From assembly GCA_009731375.1 (NCBI GenBank), contig BJOX01000358.1, forward strand, positions 150,645 through 210,682: 60,038 nucleotides of DNA, in the 5' to 3' direction. The notes under the pieces are model-generated. The model saw nothing but the letters and a program-made list of their open reading frames with translations, was not told the DNA's origin and made no database searches. Origin of the DNA: Paulinella micropora. Taxonomy: Eukaryota; Cercozoa; Imbricatea; Euglyphida. A program made the position numbers and the translations under genes. Within the stretch, counting starts at the first letter, position 1. Each line of letters starts with the position of its first letter. Positions 22,232-32,836 of the stretch are shown here, one piece after another.

Positions 22232-22746
22232 TGTTATTATCATATTATCATATATTAATTGTTTCGGATTTCCCTAATATCTGTAATAAATACATCAGTA
22301 AAGGCAATATTAATCATTGTAATTAACATATTAATCATTGTAATTAACGTGATATTGAATCGACTCTAAATAATGTTTTCCATATCATTACCTATATTTT
22401 GCCACTTTTCATATTCAATTTCCAATATACGACAAATTACTTTCAACGTATTAACCTGTCTGATTAGTCCAGCAGCTTCACATCCCTAAACTGACATCCC
22501 TTGTACCTTTTGCCTAATCATATGCCTTACTTAACAGTTCGACCCCAGTTCGGTATAGGCAATAGACATATATTACGAGCATGCTCCCATACAGGAACGG
22601 GGTCAGTTTAGCGATCGGTTACTACACTTTGTCTGTTTCATTATCACTGAATGAAACTCTGTTTCATACTCAAGTCAATCTGAAGTTCTGACACCTAGCT
22701 GACGGATCTGACCTTTTAATTATTTAAGTAAAACTAAGTCATGGCA
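22232..22746 (+). repeat. 3' LTR of Copia family B
   Basis: The LTR begins TGTTATTATC and ends GTCATGGCA. It matches 8813-9329 with about 14 substitutions and one 2-bp indel counted by eye. It is followed at once by the target-site duplication AAGCA. Confidence 0.92.
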
Positions 22747-22751
22747 AAGCA
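22747..22751. repeat. Target-site duplication AAGCA, right copy
   Basis: Matches 8808-8812. Joining left and right flanks with one copy removed restores the family A sequence seen uninterrupted at 28815-28840. Confidence 0.9.
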
Positions 22752-23289
22752 TAAACAGGATCATGCATTCGTGCATTTAGATAAGCATTTTTTGAAGTCT
22801 ATACCGTATAGCTTATGTCCATGCCATGCTGCAAGCTTAGACAAAAAGAGTAATGAGCGATGCGCGGCACAGGGCACGAATAATTGATCTGGGTTATAGC
22901 TTACTCCTGGCTCTAGCATATCTCCCCGCAAAGCTAACCTTGACTTAATGAACTTACGTCCTTTTTCGTCTAGTTTGACTTCATGTACCCATGTTAGTCT
23001 CACTACTTTTACTCCTTTTTCTTTCGCTTCCTTGGGGCTTACCCACGTGTAAGTGTTAAAAGACTTTAGAGCTTCAATCTCTTTATCCATCCCTGCTTTC
23101 AACTCTTTCGCGGTTAATCCCTCATCTACGATTGCCTTTGGTACCTTCAATGTCAGGTACAGTAACGCAGTGGTTTGATCCTCTACGATACTTTCTGCGG
23201 ACATCTCGGGATGCTCTAGCTCTCCGACGGGTCTTATCCTATCTATCCGATATTTTTTAATTTCGCTATCTAACATCTTTTCTACTTGA
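22752..23289 (-). pseudogene. Copia family A copy 1: N-terminal RT
   Basis: This is the upstream half of the RT that continues at 8812 downward. It reads QVEKMLDSEIKKYRIDRIRP, then TWVHEVKLDEKGRKFIKSRL and HGHKLYGIDFK, the start of the first catalytic motif. One extra T near 22788, relative to copy 2, shifts the frame before NAYLNA. Family A similarity ends abruptly at 23289/23290, where copy 2 continues into its integrase-RT linker but this copy joins an unrelated reading frame. Confidence 0.85.
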
Positions 23290-24199
23290 TACACCAGGTA
23301 ATCGTGCTCTCTCTTGTGGGGTTGAATGCATGAGTATAGGATCGCTCTCTACACTATAAGGACTCGTGCGTGTGACTCTGTATTTCACATGCACTCCCTC
23401 TATCGCATTAATTATGTCGGTGAGAAAGTCGTCTTTCTGCTCATCTGCTACCCACACTACCTCTCTGTTTGCTGTCCATTCACATCCCTGTGTCATCACT
23501 TCAGCTAGGTGTAGTAAGGTGTGAAAATTGATGGGTGATATGTGTGGATTGGGGCGTGCTTGTGCGTCAACTACAACTAGTCCTGCCTGTCTGAATGCCT
23601 TACTAGTTATATAGTGACCACCTGGGGTAAGTTTTTGTTCGTGAGCAGATGTGTGTGCTGTGTTGACAGAAGATGTGTCACAAGACCTTTCTGGAATAGG
23701 ACATACTGGGATGTTACTTTCAGGTATTGGTCTGTCATCATGTCTGTCTGCGCACTTGTCAGTCTGGCTGTTCGGTCTGTTCTGACTTTTCTGATCTGAG
23801 GTGGGGACTAAGCAGATTTTTTGCGCGTACTGAAGCGTCACGGCATTCAGTTCTACCGACGGCATGACCTGAAACTCGTGCGACTCTTCCGGTGGGTAAT
23901 AAACCCATTCCTGATTTAGCAAAGTGTACCCTTGTACGTTTCCGTACTGGTGTAGGTAAATCTCGGCTTTCCGTTCTAGCCCTAGCTGGTCTGGGTAATT
24001 CCCTCACTTTGCAGGTCTTGCTTCTCCCGGTCTACTAAGGTCTACAAAGGGATAGAAAGGGTCTTGAGTTGCGTGGTGTCCGCAGAAGTGCGAAAACTCA
24101 AACCGTTTCGCCATCTGTTTAGGCAAACCATAAAATTTGGGGTCAAACGTGATCCCGCACTGTTCTCCCCTTGTGCTTCTCCCTTGACATCTCAAATGT
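23290..24199 (-). CDS. Unknown protein with C-x9-C-x24-C-x2-H motif, one in-frame stop, 3' end cut
   Basis: I do not recognise this protein. It starts near 24195 (MRCQGRSTRGEQCG) and has a short Cys/His cluster, C-x9-C-x24-C-x2-H, ending FCGHHATQDP and followed by PFVDLSRP. A TGA near 24005 interrupts the frame. Beyond it the same frame stays open for about 230 codons (YPDQLGLERKAEIYLHQYG, later NPHISPINFHTLLHLAEV and CEWTANREVVWVADEQKD) and then fuses to Copia A RT at 23290. A homologous Cys/His cluster lies at 32837-33220, upstream of a Copia A Gag, so it may be an extra domain carried by this retrotransposon group. Zinc binding is inferred from the residue pattern only. Confidence 0.6.
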
Positions 24200-25709
24200 C
24201 CTTTGTCGTCTGTGTTCTTCCTGACTAACTGTTTCTGTTTGGTAGATAGTAAATAGCCAGGTTTGACCTTAGAGTAGATGGGGTGTGACCTATACCATTA
24301 CCTCCTGACTAGCAACACAGAAGTTCAGTTCTATTAATACACGAAGCTCAGACCAGTAAAGGTCTTCCGATGTTCAATAAAACTACTTTAATGACAATGC
24401 TACAGCTAACAGAACTAAAAGTAACTGACCTACGGTAAAGGTATGTTCTAGTTATTCTAGAATGAGGATTAGGTTTAATAATGACTGGTAAACGTAATCC
24501 CTCAAATAGAATAACCGGAAATGAATAGTAGTTATATTCTCACGATGAGAACCTCTGGGCCACCTCGTCCATTGTTGGAATGAACGGGCGCTATGCCAGT
24601 GTCAAGGGTGCAGTTGGCGTATTAGATGTTGTTGTAGTAGTAAGTAACAGGAGGACAGTGTCAGCTCATATGTTTGGTTTTTGTTCGTTTGTGTTCTGTT
24701 TCTCTGTCAGTCGAATGACTAATGAAGAGAGAAAATAAAAGAGAGGGTAGAGTGAGATTCTCTTTCCTCTATGTTGCAATGTTTGAATGTTTGTTTTGCT
24801 TGAGAGAAGTAGTCCTTGAGACTTTCTCCGATTTTTTGTTCTCCTTGCCCAAATTGCTTTCTCCTCCTCCTTTTCTATATTGTAACTTGTATGAGGCACT
24901 AGGACCTACAAACAGATAGTAATAGAAAAGCTAGAGAAGCTCTCCTTGAGAAGTCGATACTTAGTCGGATAGGTTCTCAGACCTATTTTTTGAGAACGAT
25001 CAGAGATTTGCAAAAATACTCTGACGTATGTGTGAAATGATGCAAATAAATGCACAAACGAGAAGGGTAGAGTGTTGTGCTACTGTCCCTATGCTTGTTT
25101 GTGATTTGTGTGTGTTCCTTTACTCCTTTGTCCACCTCCTCAGCTTCTTCTTGGTCTCTGTGTGAGAGCAGCAAGAACGACAGAGAGTCTGTATCTGATG
25201 TCTCGTTGTGAGCACACAGATATGGATTGGGCTAGAGGGTACGAGACACCTGCTTGAGTCCAATCAATTATTTGTTTTGCAAAAGAGCTACGAGGGTTAT
25301 GTGTTGGAGTATTTATTTTTGTCTGACGTCTCCGTGTGAGACAGGAGTTAGTAAAAATTCGTTCTGTTGCCAGTGTGGCAATGCTAGTGCAGAAAGAATC
25401 TCAATCAGCCTAGTGATGTGGACTCCAAATGTAAAGCACCCAGCGTAAGCACAGTTCCATGATGACTCCGAAAAGTCGGTAATATTAATACAACCAAACA
25501 CAGTCGTCAAAAGATGAGAATGATATCTGATTGTATTACTTCTGCTCAGCCTGGTGAAGCAGAAAAAGAAAACGGCAACAGACCAGCAATAAAATGGCAT
25601 TATGTCCAATCAGGACAAACGATACTGAAAGTATACTTTTTACCTGCTATCCGGGGGCACGGTGATGCCGCCTGGCGGTAAGGTCGGCAGCGCGGAGTTG
25701 GCGTTAGCC

Positions 25710-25742
<33 letters not shown>

Positions 25743-26005
25743 NNNNNNNNNNCCCCCCCCCCCCCCCCCCCGGTACACATGCCCTGCGGGCCAAAACATC
25801 TCTCTAACTACATCTATTACACCTCCGCTCTGCCGGACCCGAAATCTTCTTTTCGACCAGAACCGGCAAAAGATTCCTCTTCTCCGCAAACCGCACCTGT
25901 CTACTTTTACCTTTTCTGGTGCAACTGGACTTACTCGTAGGGAGTCTAATTAAGGGGAAGCATTAGACAATCGTAATTAGACCCTTCTCCTAAATAAGTA
26001 CATAT
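24200..26005. other. Non-coding stretch with a poly-C gap
   Basis: No gene is supported. Short frames at 24666-24919, 25254-25448 and 25313-25609 have no domains. A 10-N gap at 25743-25752 lies inside a long C tract (about 25709-25771). Confidence 0.6.
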
Positions 26006-26488
26006 TGTTAGACCTATTAATATAATTAACCGGATAGTCAGTATGGGCCGGCACATGTAATGTGTGTCGTTAGAGCCATTACGTATGTCCGGCCTAGTAT
26101 ATAATCGGGCCGTTCCCTTGGCGCCCTTTTCTCAATAAAGTATCTACTGTAGGACACTGCAAGTATACGGCAGATTATTAAGTTAGTATCACAGGTTATA
26201 GAGCCTTGTAGCGAGAAAGTTAGGTCTAGTAGACTTTATTCACTTATTACGTACTATCGGGGCGTGCGCAAGGCTGCCACCGAAAATACAAACAGGTGTA
26301 CGTGCGGAAGGCCGTCACCAAATATTCAAATCTGGTGTGTGTGCGGAAGGCTACCACCAGTCTGGTGTGTGCGGAAGGCTACCACCAGTCACACTAAGTT
26401 GACTGTGCGGAAGGCTGCCACCTAGTCGCTAGTATAAGTAATCATTTCCTAACTCCATCTCGCTTCTCTACCCACAGAGAAAGCAACA
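26006..26488 (+). mobile_element. Orphan 5' LTR of a further retroelement (E)
   Basis: The segment starts TGTTAGACC and ends AAGCAACA, giving TGTT/AACA inverted termini. It contains a possible polyadenylation signal aataaa at about 26135. It ends one or two bases before tggtagtcgagcc, which begins with TGG and sits where a primer binding site should be. Imperfect repeats of gtgcggaaggctaccacc lie at about 26300-26430. No partner LTR was found. Confidence 0.5.
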
Positions 26489-26706
26489 TTGGTAGTCGAG
26501 CCTCCCGGAGTTGTTTGAGTACACCTTTACATCAGTTATAAGTGTCACACACCCAGACATCCTTTCCATAATTCCGGGCTTTGAGACTCATCCCTTAGCC
26601 AAACCTATACAGCTACCTGCACGACCTGAATCTACTTCAGATGCACCTTTCAAATCACCTACAAAGGAAGAGGGAGACGAAGAGGACGAAGAGGAGACAG
26701 TAGTAA
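26489..26706 (+). pseudogene. Leader and possible start of Gag of element E, truncated
   Basis: After the putative primer binding site, a frame from 26511 reads HPDILSIIPGFETHP and then an acidic stretch (EEGDEEDEEETVVKP). It ends where family A sequence begins at about 26707. It could be the first codons of a Gag, but no domain is recognisable. Confidence 0.3.
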
Positions 26707-27655
26707 AGCCGTTGACTAGGTAAATACCCGGTCACTCACGGACCTAATACCTTAGACGCCGGTTTGCTGAGAGACTCCGTTAGAAGCCACGATACCAATC
26801 GACACTTTTAATCCGCACGTAGATAGCAGAACTGTCAAACTCAAAGGTAATAATGAAACTGAAATAAAGTCTGCACGACTGTAATTATTACACAATGATT
26901 AGTGTCCGATCCTAAATGCCAATATGGACCGTTACGACCGTTACAATTATTGACTAGAACTATACGGTCATTCGACTATACGAATAAATTACTTACCAGT
27001 CACAAAGTAATTACTAAAAGTAAAAACGTAGTTGTCCTACCAACGCTCCCCCTTAGTTCTATGTTGATAATGCAAGTTATATGTAATCAATACATCTACA
27101 ATTAATAACTATTGCATATTGCGATAATGGCCCTTATTTCAGGTTGAAAAACTGAAGTGATAGTTAAATCGGTTTGACAACCTGAAATAATAGTTAAGTC
27201 TCAAAACTGAAAAATAGTCACTCCTGTTCCAGTCCGCCTGCCTTTGCTTCTTTGCCGCGATGGCATCTCGATACGATTAAAACAATAGCAGTAGGTCCTT
27301 AAAGTATGACCATATCAGTACGTAAACTGAATTACATTATTGACTCCATGAGTCCAATATAATTAGTTAATTTAGCCATTCCGCCAATACAAAACTACTT
27401 CCGCCGAATTCCGCTCTGTCGGCTGATGTCCTTCTCCCGCTCTTGCCGCGATCAACGACCGATGGTGGATAATCCACGCGCTTCGTTCTCCCGCTCGACT
27501 TCTACTTCAACGGGGACAACGCCAAAAGATGCCGCTCAACTACCTGCGCAAAACACTTCCTGCACACTTCAAAGAGGACTCACAAAACAACAACATGAGT
27601 TGACTTTGCGTAAATTTGCGTATTTTGCGTGAGTTTGCAGACTTGAGATGTAAAA
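26707..27655 (-). mobile_element. 3' non-coding region of Copia family A, copy 2
   Basis: This matches 6262-7274 of copy 1 with scattered substitutions and a few small indels. It has one inverted repeat (arms 27134-27146 and 27178-27190) where copy 1 has two. No LTR follows; the similarity ends against element E. Confidence 0.7.
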
Positions 27656-28530
27656 TTATGGATCAACTGTTACCATAAATTTACTAACGAGATATTCGAA
27701 TTGGTCCTTAGGAACATGTTTGGTTAGTACGTCTGCTATTTGTTTCTTAGTTCCTACCTTTACGAACTTAATCTCATAGTCTCTCTGTGCATGATGAATG
27801 AAATGCAGTTCTAAGGGTAAGTGTTTAGTACGTGGTCCTGACATTCCCCTCTCTGCTGCTAAGATAGTCTGTGCGTTATCTTCGTAAAGCTCTATCGGCC
27901 CTTTCTGTGCTATACCTAACTCTTCTGTGATGTGTCTGATAGCAAATCCTTCTCGTATGCACTCTGCTGCTGCAAAAATTTCCGCGTCATTAGAACTTAG
28001 TGCAATTCTAGTCTGTCGTTTCGATAACCAAGCTACCGGGTCTCCACCCCAAAGCACTACATAACCTGTACGTGACTTTCCGGTTCTCTTACAGACCTTA
28101 TGCGCAGCATCTGGCCATAAAGTAATCTTGAGGTACGTCCTTCCTTCTTGTGACGATTTAGACCCGTGAAATGCAATACCGCGATACGAACTTTTCAGAT
28201 ATCTGAAGATTCTACCTAGTAAAGCATAAGCAAGTCCTGGATTTACTGTTTGCATCACGCTAGCTGGATTCAGTGCTTGATCAGCATCTGGACGTGTCAT
28301 CTTAGTTAGAAACAAAGTTTACCTACCAAACTAGGAATTGAATGCTTTCTAAGAGCGCTTGTTTCTCCCATAGGTTCGGGCTCATGTTCTGCACTAGGAG
28401 TACTTACTGGTCTAACATCGGCATATCCTACATCCTTTAAAATCTGTTTCTGATACTTCTTCTGATGCAATAAAATGCGTCCTCCTTCCTGAACTATCTC
28501 TATCCCTTTGAACTCTTTAGCCACTCCCAA
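27656..28530 (-). pseudogene. Copia family A copy 2: RT C terminus and RNase H
   Basis: RNase H motifs are LWPDAAH, SSNDAE, YEDNAQTI and RTKHLPLELHF, ending FMVTVDP, nearly identical to copy 1. Upstream in a second frame is the RT thumb region (KEFKGIEIVQEGGRILLHQK). One A is missing in the run near 28314, relative to the intact reading at 8297, so the frame is broken between PSLVGKL and the next motif (FLTKMTRPDAD). Confidence 0.87.
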
Positions 28531-29160
28531 ACGCTTAAGAGGATAAAACTTTTCTAGTTTACTAGCGAAACGGTCATACGCTTGTGCGTTAGGAGCTGAG
28601 AAAATAAGATCATCTACATGGAAAATACCAATGATAGCATCTCTTATTGGCTTTCAACGAACATACATAAATCAGAGTCTAGTAACCTGAATCCTAATTC
28701 CTCTAACTTAAGGGCTAAAATCTCATACCATCTCCTACCAGCTTGCGGCGCGCCATACAGAGCTCCATCTACTCTCCATATCATGCCTTCATGCTCTTCA
28801 CTGTCTATCCCATCTGGTGCATAAGCATAAACAGGATCATGCATTCGTGCATTTAAATAAGCATTTTTGAAGTCTATACCGTATAGCTTATGTCCATGCC
28901 ATGCTGCAAGCTTAGACAAAAAGAGTAATGATCGATGCTCGGCACAGGGCACGAATAATTGATCTGGGTTATAGCTAACTCCTGGCTCTAGCATATCTCC
29001 CCGTAAAGCTAACCTTGACTTAATGAACTTACGTCCCTTTATCGTCTAGCTTGACTTTATGTACCCACGTCAGTCTCACTACTTTTACTCCTTTTTCTTT
29101 CGCTTCCTTGGGGCTTACCCATGTGTAAGTGTTAAAAGACTTCAGAGCTTCAATCTCTTT
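28531..29160 (-). pseudogene. Copia family A copy 2: RT finger and palm
   Basis: The RT reads LYGIDFKNAYLNARMHDPVY (first catalytic Asp), GALYGAPQAGRRWYEILALK and LDSDLCMFVESQ, followed by a TAA. One base out of frame comes IGIFHVDDLIFSAPNAQAYD with the catalytic aspartates. The frameshift near 28631 is shared with copy 1, so it predates their divergence or is a tolerated event. At the upstream end, a frame change near 29040 breaks the link to TWVHKVKLD. Confidence 0.85.
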
Positions 29161-29990
29161 ATCCATTCCGGCTTTCAACTTCAACTCTTTCGCGGAATCC
29201 CTCATCTACGATTGTCTTTGGTACTTTCAATGTCAGGTACAGTAACGCAGTGGTTTGATCCTCTACGATACTTTCTGCGGACATCTTGGGATGCTCTAAT
29301 TCTCCGACGGGTCTTATCCTATCTATCCGATACTTTCTAATTTCGCTATCTAACATCTTTTCTACTTGACCGTCGTCAAAGACTACAAAGTGACTGGTCT
29401 TAGGCATCTTACGGACTTTAAGTCTCTCTCCCTTCTCGCATGTTTCTAAGGCTTTTCCTTCTGTCTTAACTGATTGCCAGTTGTCTCCATATTCTTCCTT
29501 TGCCCATTCTTCTCCGAAAGCTACTCCCGGAACACTAACTCTCTCTCCTGTCAATGTAGCTGCTTTAACTGCTGCCTTCTTCTCCGGAGGTGGTTGTGTA
29601 ACTGGTGTCCTAACCTTAGCTTCTCGTTTCCCTCTCACTATCTTAGCTGTTGTAAATTTGTCACTTTGCTCCCAAGTAAGGCCCTTTGTGGGCGCGTCTC
29701 CCTCTACGTACCTCCTACTAGGGTGGTCTGCTTCGGGGCTTTGCGCCTCTAACGATGTGACGGGTGTTGCCCCATCATCCTTGTCGTCAGCTAGTTCTAC
29801 CTTTGACTCTGATGGGAGACCGGAATCTGGACGGTGAATGTCTTTTTCTTCCTGTAACTCCTCATGTTTGTCTAACTCCCCCTCATCTTTAAGTTCGGGT
29901 TCGTCTAACGGCTGTTCTAGCTGTACGGTGTCACTACTCTCCCCTCAGATTCCTCGTCGTCCCATCTAACTTCTCTGGGTGGGTGAGCAT
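29159..29990 (-). pseudogene. Copia family A copy 2: integrase-RT linker
   Basis: This is a charged, Pro/Lys/Glu-rich linker, including KVRTPVTQPPPEKKAAVKAA and GEEWAKEEYGDNWQSVKTEG, that leads into QVEKMLDSEIRKYRIDRIRP of RT. A stop near 29945 interrupts it. The linker is longer than in many Copia elements. The upstream part of it is what copy 1 has lost. Confidence 0.7.
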
Positions 29991-30045
29991 CCTTGCCAAC
30001 TACATTGTGATTAAAGCGTACATTACGCACATTTGTGATGACCTT

Positions 30046-30980
30046 TCAACCATCCCAAACTCGGTATAGTTCCTTAAATACATCGTATCCAAGTAATATC
30101 ACACGCTTTCCCCTATAGTTGCCTTTGCCTACCTGCTTTCCTAGGTACATTACACCTAAACATCCTATAGGCTTAAGTTGTCGGATAGCTGGCTTGTAGC
30201 CTAGACATTGCTCAAAAGGTGAGGTTCCTTTCCTAGGTCCTGTCGTGGCTGGTAGAATGTTGTGCAAGGTTGTGGCAGTGTGTTCCATTTCCGCCCAAAA
30301 CTGGGGTGGTAAATTAGCCTCATATCGCATGGCCCGGGCTGGTCCGGCTGTGATGTCGTTGACCTTCTCAGCTATGGGGTTGCCATCTTTATCACCTGGA
30401 GCACTAGTCTTCCAAATGAATTGTAGGGGTTTCCACCACTCTATATCTCAGTTGGGACATCGAACTCGTTGTCGCAAGTGATCTGTCTAACTTTCTTTCC
30501 GGTCTGCCTTTCAAACCATGCTACCGCTTGCTTCAAACAGTCTACAAACTCGTTCTTGTAACGTAAATAATAATCTTTGATGTACCACGAGTAATCGTCT
30601 GTAACGCAAAATTTAAAGTACTAACCGTGAATTGACATTACCGCCCAAGGTCCGGAAGTATCTATATGCAAAATCTCACAAGGGTAACTCGCTCTCCTAA
30701 TTCTATTAACCTTAAATCTGGGTAACACTTTAGCTTTCCCCATCATACAGGCTTCACAAAATCTAACACTATCCTCGCTTCCTGTCAATTTTCTACCCAT
30801 TGCCTTGCCTAATGCATAGGTCTTCGGTAATGATTTATGACCACTTCACTGATGTATGACGTAAATGTGAACCGGCTTACCCTTCTTACCTTTCTCAGGA
30901 TACATAGCGTATAAGACGCTGCCTCTAGCTTCCTCGTTCTCACTTACTCTCGCTTGCTTGCTCTCATTTTCTCTCTCTTT
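30046..30980 (-). pseudogene. Copia family A copy 2: integrase, broken
   Basis: Pieces in more than one frame give the zinc-binding Cys pair (VRFCEACMMGKAKVLPR) preceded by GHKSLPKTYALGK, the first catalytic Asp in LHIDTSGPW, the second in QITCDNEFD, and the Glu in PIAEKVNDITAGPARAMRYE. The C-terminal part follows (GTSPFEQCLGYKPAIRQLKP, then KRVILLGYDVFKELYRVWDG). Stops near 30620, 30450 and 30850 show it is inactive. Confidence 0.78.
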
Positions 30981-30997
30981 GGGGATTCCCGCCCCGT

Positions 30998-32416
30998 TTA
31001 CCCCGTCTTCTTCTCCTTCTCTTTCACTTTGGGGTTGTAACGCTCGTTTATGTTGAGGGGTTTGTCTTTTAGATTGTCCCAGCGATAGAGCATGCCAGGC
31101 GTAAGTCTCCCCCTCACGATCACGTCACTCTCTTTAATCCTTATGGGGTGTTTTAGGATTAGTAGTTGCCCATTTTGGTGAATGATAGATCTGTGGTGAT
31201 TGTGGTCCATATTTCCAGTAGACATAATGTTGACTGGCACCCTGTTGTCTAACAACATATCCTTCTTTACCAAAACTGGCTTTCCCGATCCATCTATTCT
31301 TGTGAACCTCGCTTTCCCCATGTTTCGCACTACACTCTCTCCGTTTCCGGTGACTAAGCTAACGGGTTCAATCTCTCGGACGTTGTGTAAGATGTGCGGT
31401 GTGCATGCTATATCCCTGGACGATCCGCTGTCTTGAACTATCATCTTTTTCTTGCGTCCTACCGTCTCGCTATCGTCTACCATGAGATTATGATCTTCCT
31501 CCTCTTCCTCCTCACTCTCTTTCTTTTGGGCTCTGTCGTTTCTTTCTCTCTCAAATCTCTCCTCGTACATCCAATCAAGCTCTTCTCGTGCCTCGCAATA
31601 CGATTTAAAGCTTATGGGAATTCCCGACCTCATCTCCTCGGAGGTTCTGGAGTGTTCTAGGTTTTCCGGGTCAAACTCATCATCCTCCTCCATATCTGAG
31701 TGTCCGTCTATCTCCCGTCTCTTCCTGTCAAACTCCCTCTTCCTCACTGCTGCCTGTTCTGGACTGAAGAACTTGTATGCATCTCCTGAGTGTAACTTCC
31801 GCAAGAGTGCGTTCAGTGTAACCCCTCTTGCTTCTACCTCATGCCAAATCTTCATAAGGTGGGGCATCGATCGCACGATGAAAAGAGCAAATTGATTGTC
31901 GTGGTTCTTACCTAAGTCGAGTATTCCATAGTCTATTATTCCTAACAGCTCTGTGTAAAATTCGTTTTCTTTGCCGTCCTGGTCGTAACATAAACCCTCT
32001 TTCACTACTATCTTTTCTGCTTCTTTCGTTAACGCATATAGCAACCTAGCTATTTCCGTCTTCTCATGTCTTGGATGTCCTTCGCTATGTCTGAACTCAC
32101 ACTCCCACTTAGCTCTTTCCTTAGCTTTCGCACTCTGAGTGGTTTTAGCTGCTCGCTTCTCTATGACTGTCTCTTTTGTGATTTGTGGTGTGCCTGCTGC
32201 ATGCTTTAGAAATACCTCGTTCACAGTCCAAAACACATCTGTCAACAGTCCATCTGCCTCGGCTGCTCTCTCTCCTTCCTTCTTTGTCATTATCACGACA
32301 TCTCCCGTTTCATCATCCAAAATACACAGTTTGTTCAGCTGCTCACTTATTCTCTTAAAGTCTTCAAAGCTTATTACCTTTCCGTGTTCTGTGTCTCTTT
32401 TACTGTTCTTCCCCAC
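30998..32416 (-). CDS. Copia family A copy 2: Gag-like domain with protease, 472 codons
   Basis: This is the longest intact frame of family A. The first ~270 residues are a helical, charged Gag-like region (NEFYTELLGIIDYGILDLG, FALFIVRSMPHLMKIW). An acidic stretch (SEEEEEEDHNLMVDD) follows. The aspartic protease active site is MIVQDSGSSRDIACTP (D-S-G) at about residue 325. The protease-integrase linker (HQNGQLLILKHPIRIKE, then GRLTPGMLYRWDN) ends the frame. No CCHC zinc knuckle lies between Gag and protease here. The Gag part is homologous to the D fragment at 35639-35941. A (GT)n run lies just upstream (about 32426-32449). Confidence 0.82.
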   Translation of the reverse strand: MGKNSKRDTEHGKVISFEDFKRISEQLNKLCILDDETGDVVIMTKKEGERAAEADGLLTDVFWTVNEVFLKHAAGTPQITKETVIEKRAAKTTQSAKAKERAKWECEFRHSEGHPRHEKTEIARLLYALTKEAEKIVVKEGLCYDQDGKENEFYTELLGIIDYGILDLGKNHDNQFALFIVRSMPHLMKIWHEVEARGVTLNALLRKLHSGDAYKFFSPEQAAVRKREFDRKRREIDGHSDMEEDDEFDPENLEHSRTSEEMRSGIPISFKSYCEAREELDWMYEERFERERNDRAQKKESEEEEEEDHNLMVDDSETVGRKKKMIVQDSGSSRDIACTPHILHNVREIEPVSLVTGNGESVVRNMGKARFTRIDGSGKPVLVKKDMLLDNRVPVNIMSTGNMDHNHHRSIIHQNGQLLILKHPIRIKESDVIVRGRLTPGMLYRWDNLKDKPLNINERYNPKVKEKEKKTG

Positions 32417-32836
32417 AGGCGTTTCGTGTGTGTGTGTGTGTGTGTGTATCGCTTGTCTGCTCTGTCTGTGACTCTACACTGTCTCCTACTCTATCCAAAG
32501 GAGACGGACCTTGTGGTAGTAGCGATGGTGGCCAAGACTTTCCCTCCCTTGTCCCTCCTACACGCTCCACAGGCTCAATGCAAGCAGTCTCTTTTTCAGC
32601 TCTGGTCCCTCCGGTCCGTGCCTCCTTTCCTGGCATCATAGCATCATTCCGTGAATCTATACTGACTCCTTTCTTACCGGGTTTTTCGACACTTTCCTGT
32701 CTTTTTCTCCGATATTTGCGGGAGCGAGTTTTTCTTCACTGGTTTTGCCATATCTTTTTGCGAGATTTGCTGTGTACTCGCCCCCTTTCCCTCCCTCTCT
32801 CTCAGTATGCTTATCATCTCACTCTCGGACGGATAA
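32417..32836 (-). other. Spacer between the Cys/His ORF and Gag-protease of Copia A2
   Basis: Low-complexity Pro/Ser/Thr-coding sequence with a GT microsatellite. A 79-codon minus-strand frame (32400-32639) runs into the repeat and has no domain. It may be a degraded in-frame link between the two neighbouring ORFs. Confidence 0.4.

Larger units (their letters stand above)
8813..22746 (+). mobile_element. Copia family B LTR retrotransposon with an internal triplication
   Basis: A 13.9-kb plus-strand element is bounded by LTRs of 517 and 515 bp that start TGTTATTATC and end GTCATGGCA. It is flanked by the target-site duplication AAGCA and inserted in the RT of family A copy 1. The domain order is Gag with zinc knuckle, RS-rich tail, MYND finger, protease, integrase, RT and RNase H. 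Integrase before RT defines Ty1/Copia. A segment of about 3 kb from the MYND finger to RT finger/palm is present three times in tandem. Frameshifts and stops make it non-autonomous as it stands. By eye the two LTRs differ by about 14 substitutions and one 2-bp indel, so the insertion is not very recent. Confidence 0.92.
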
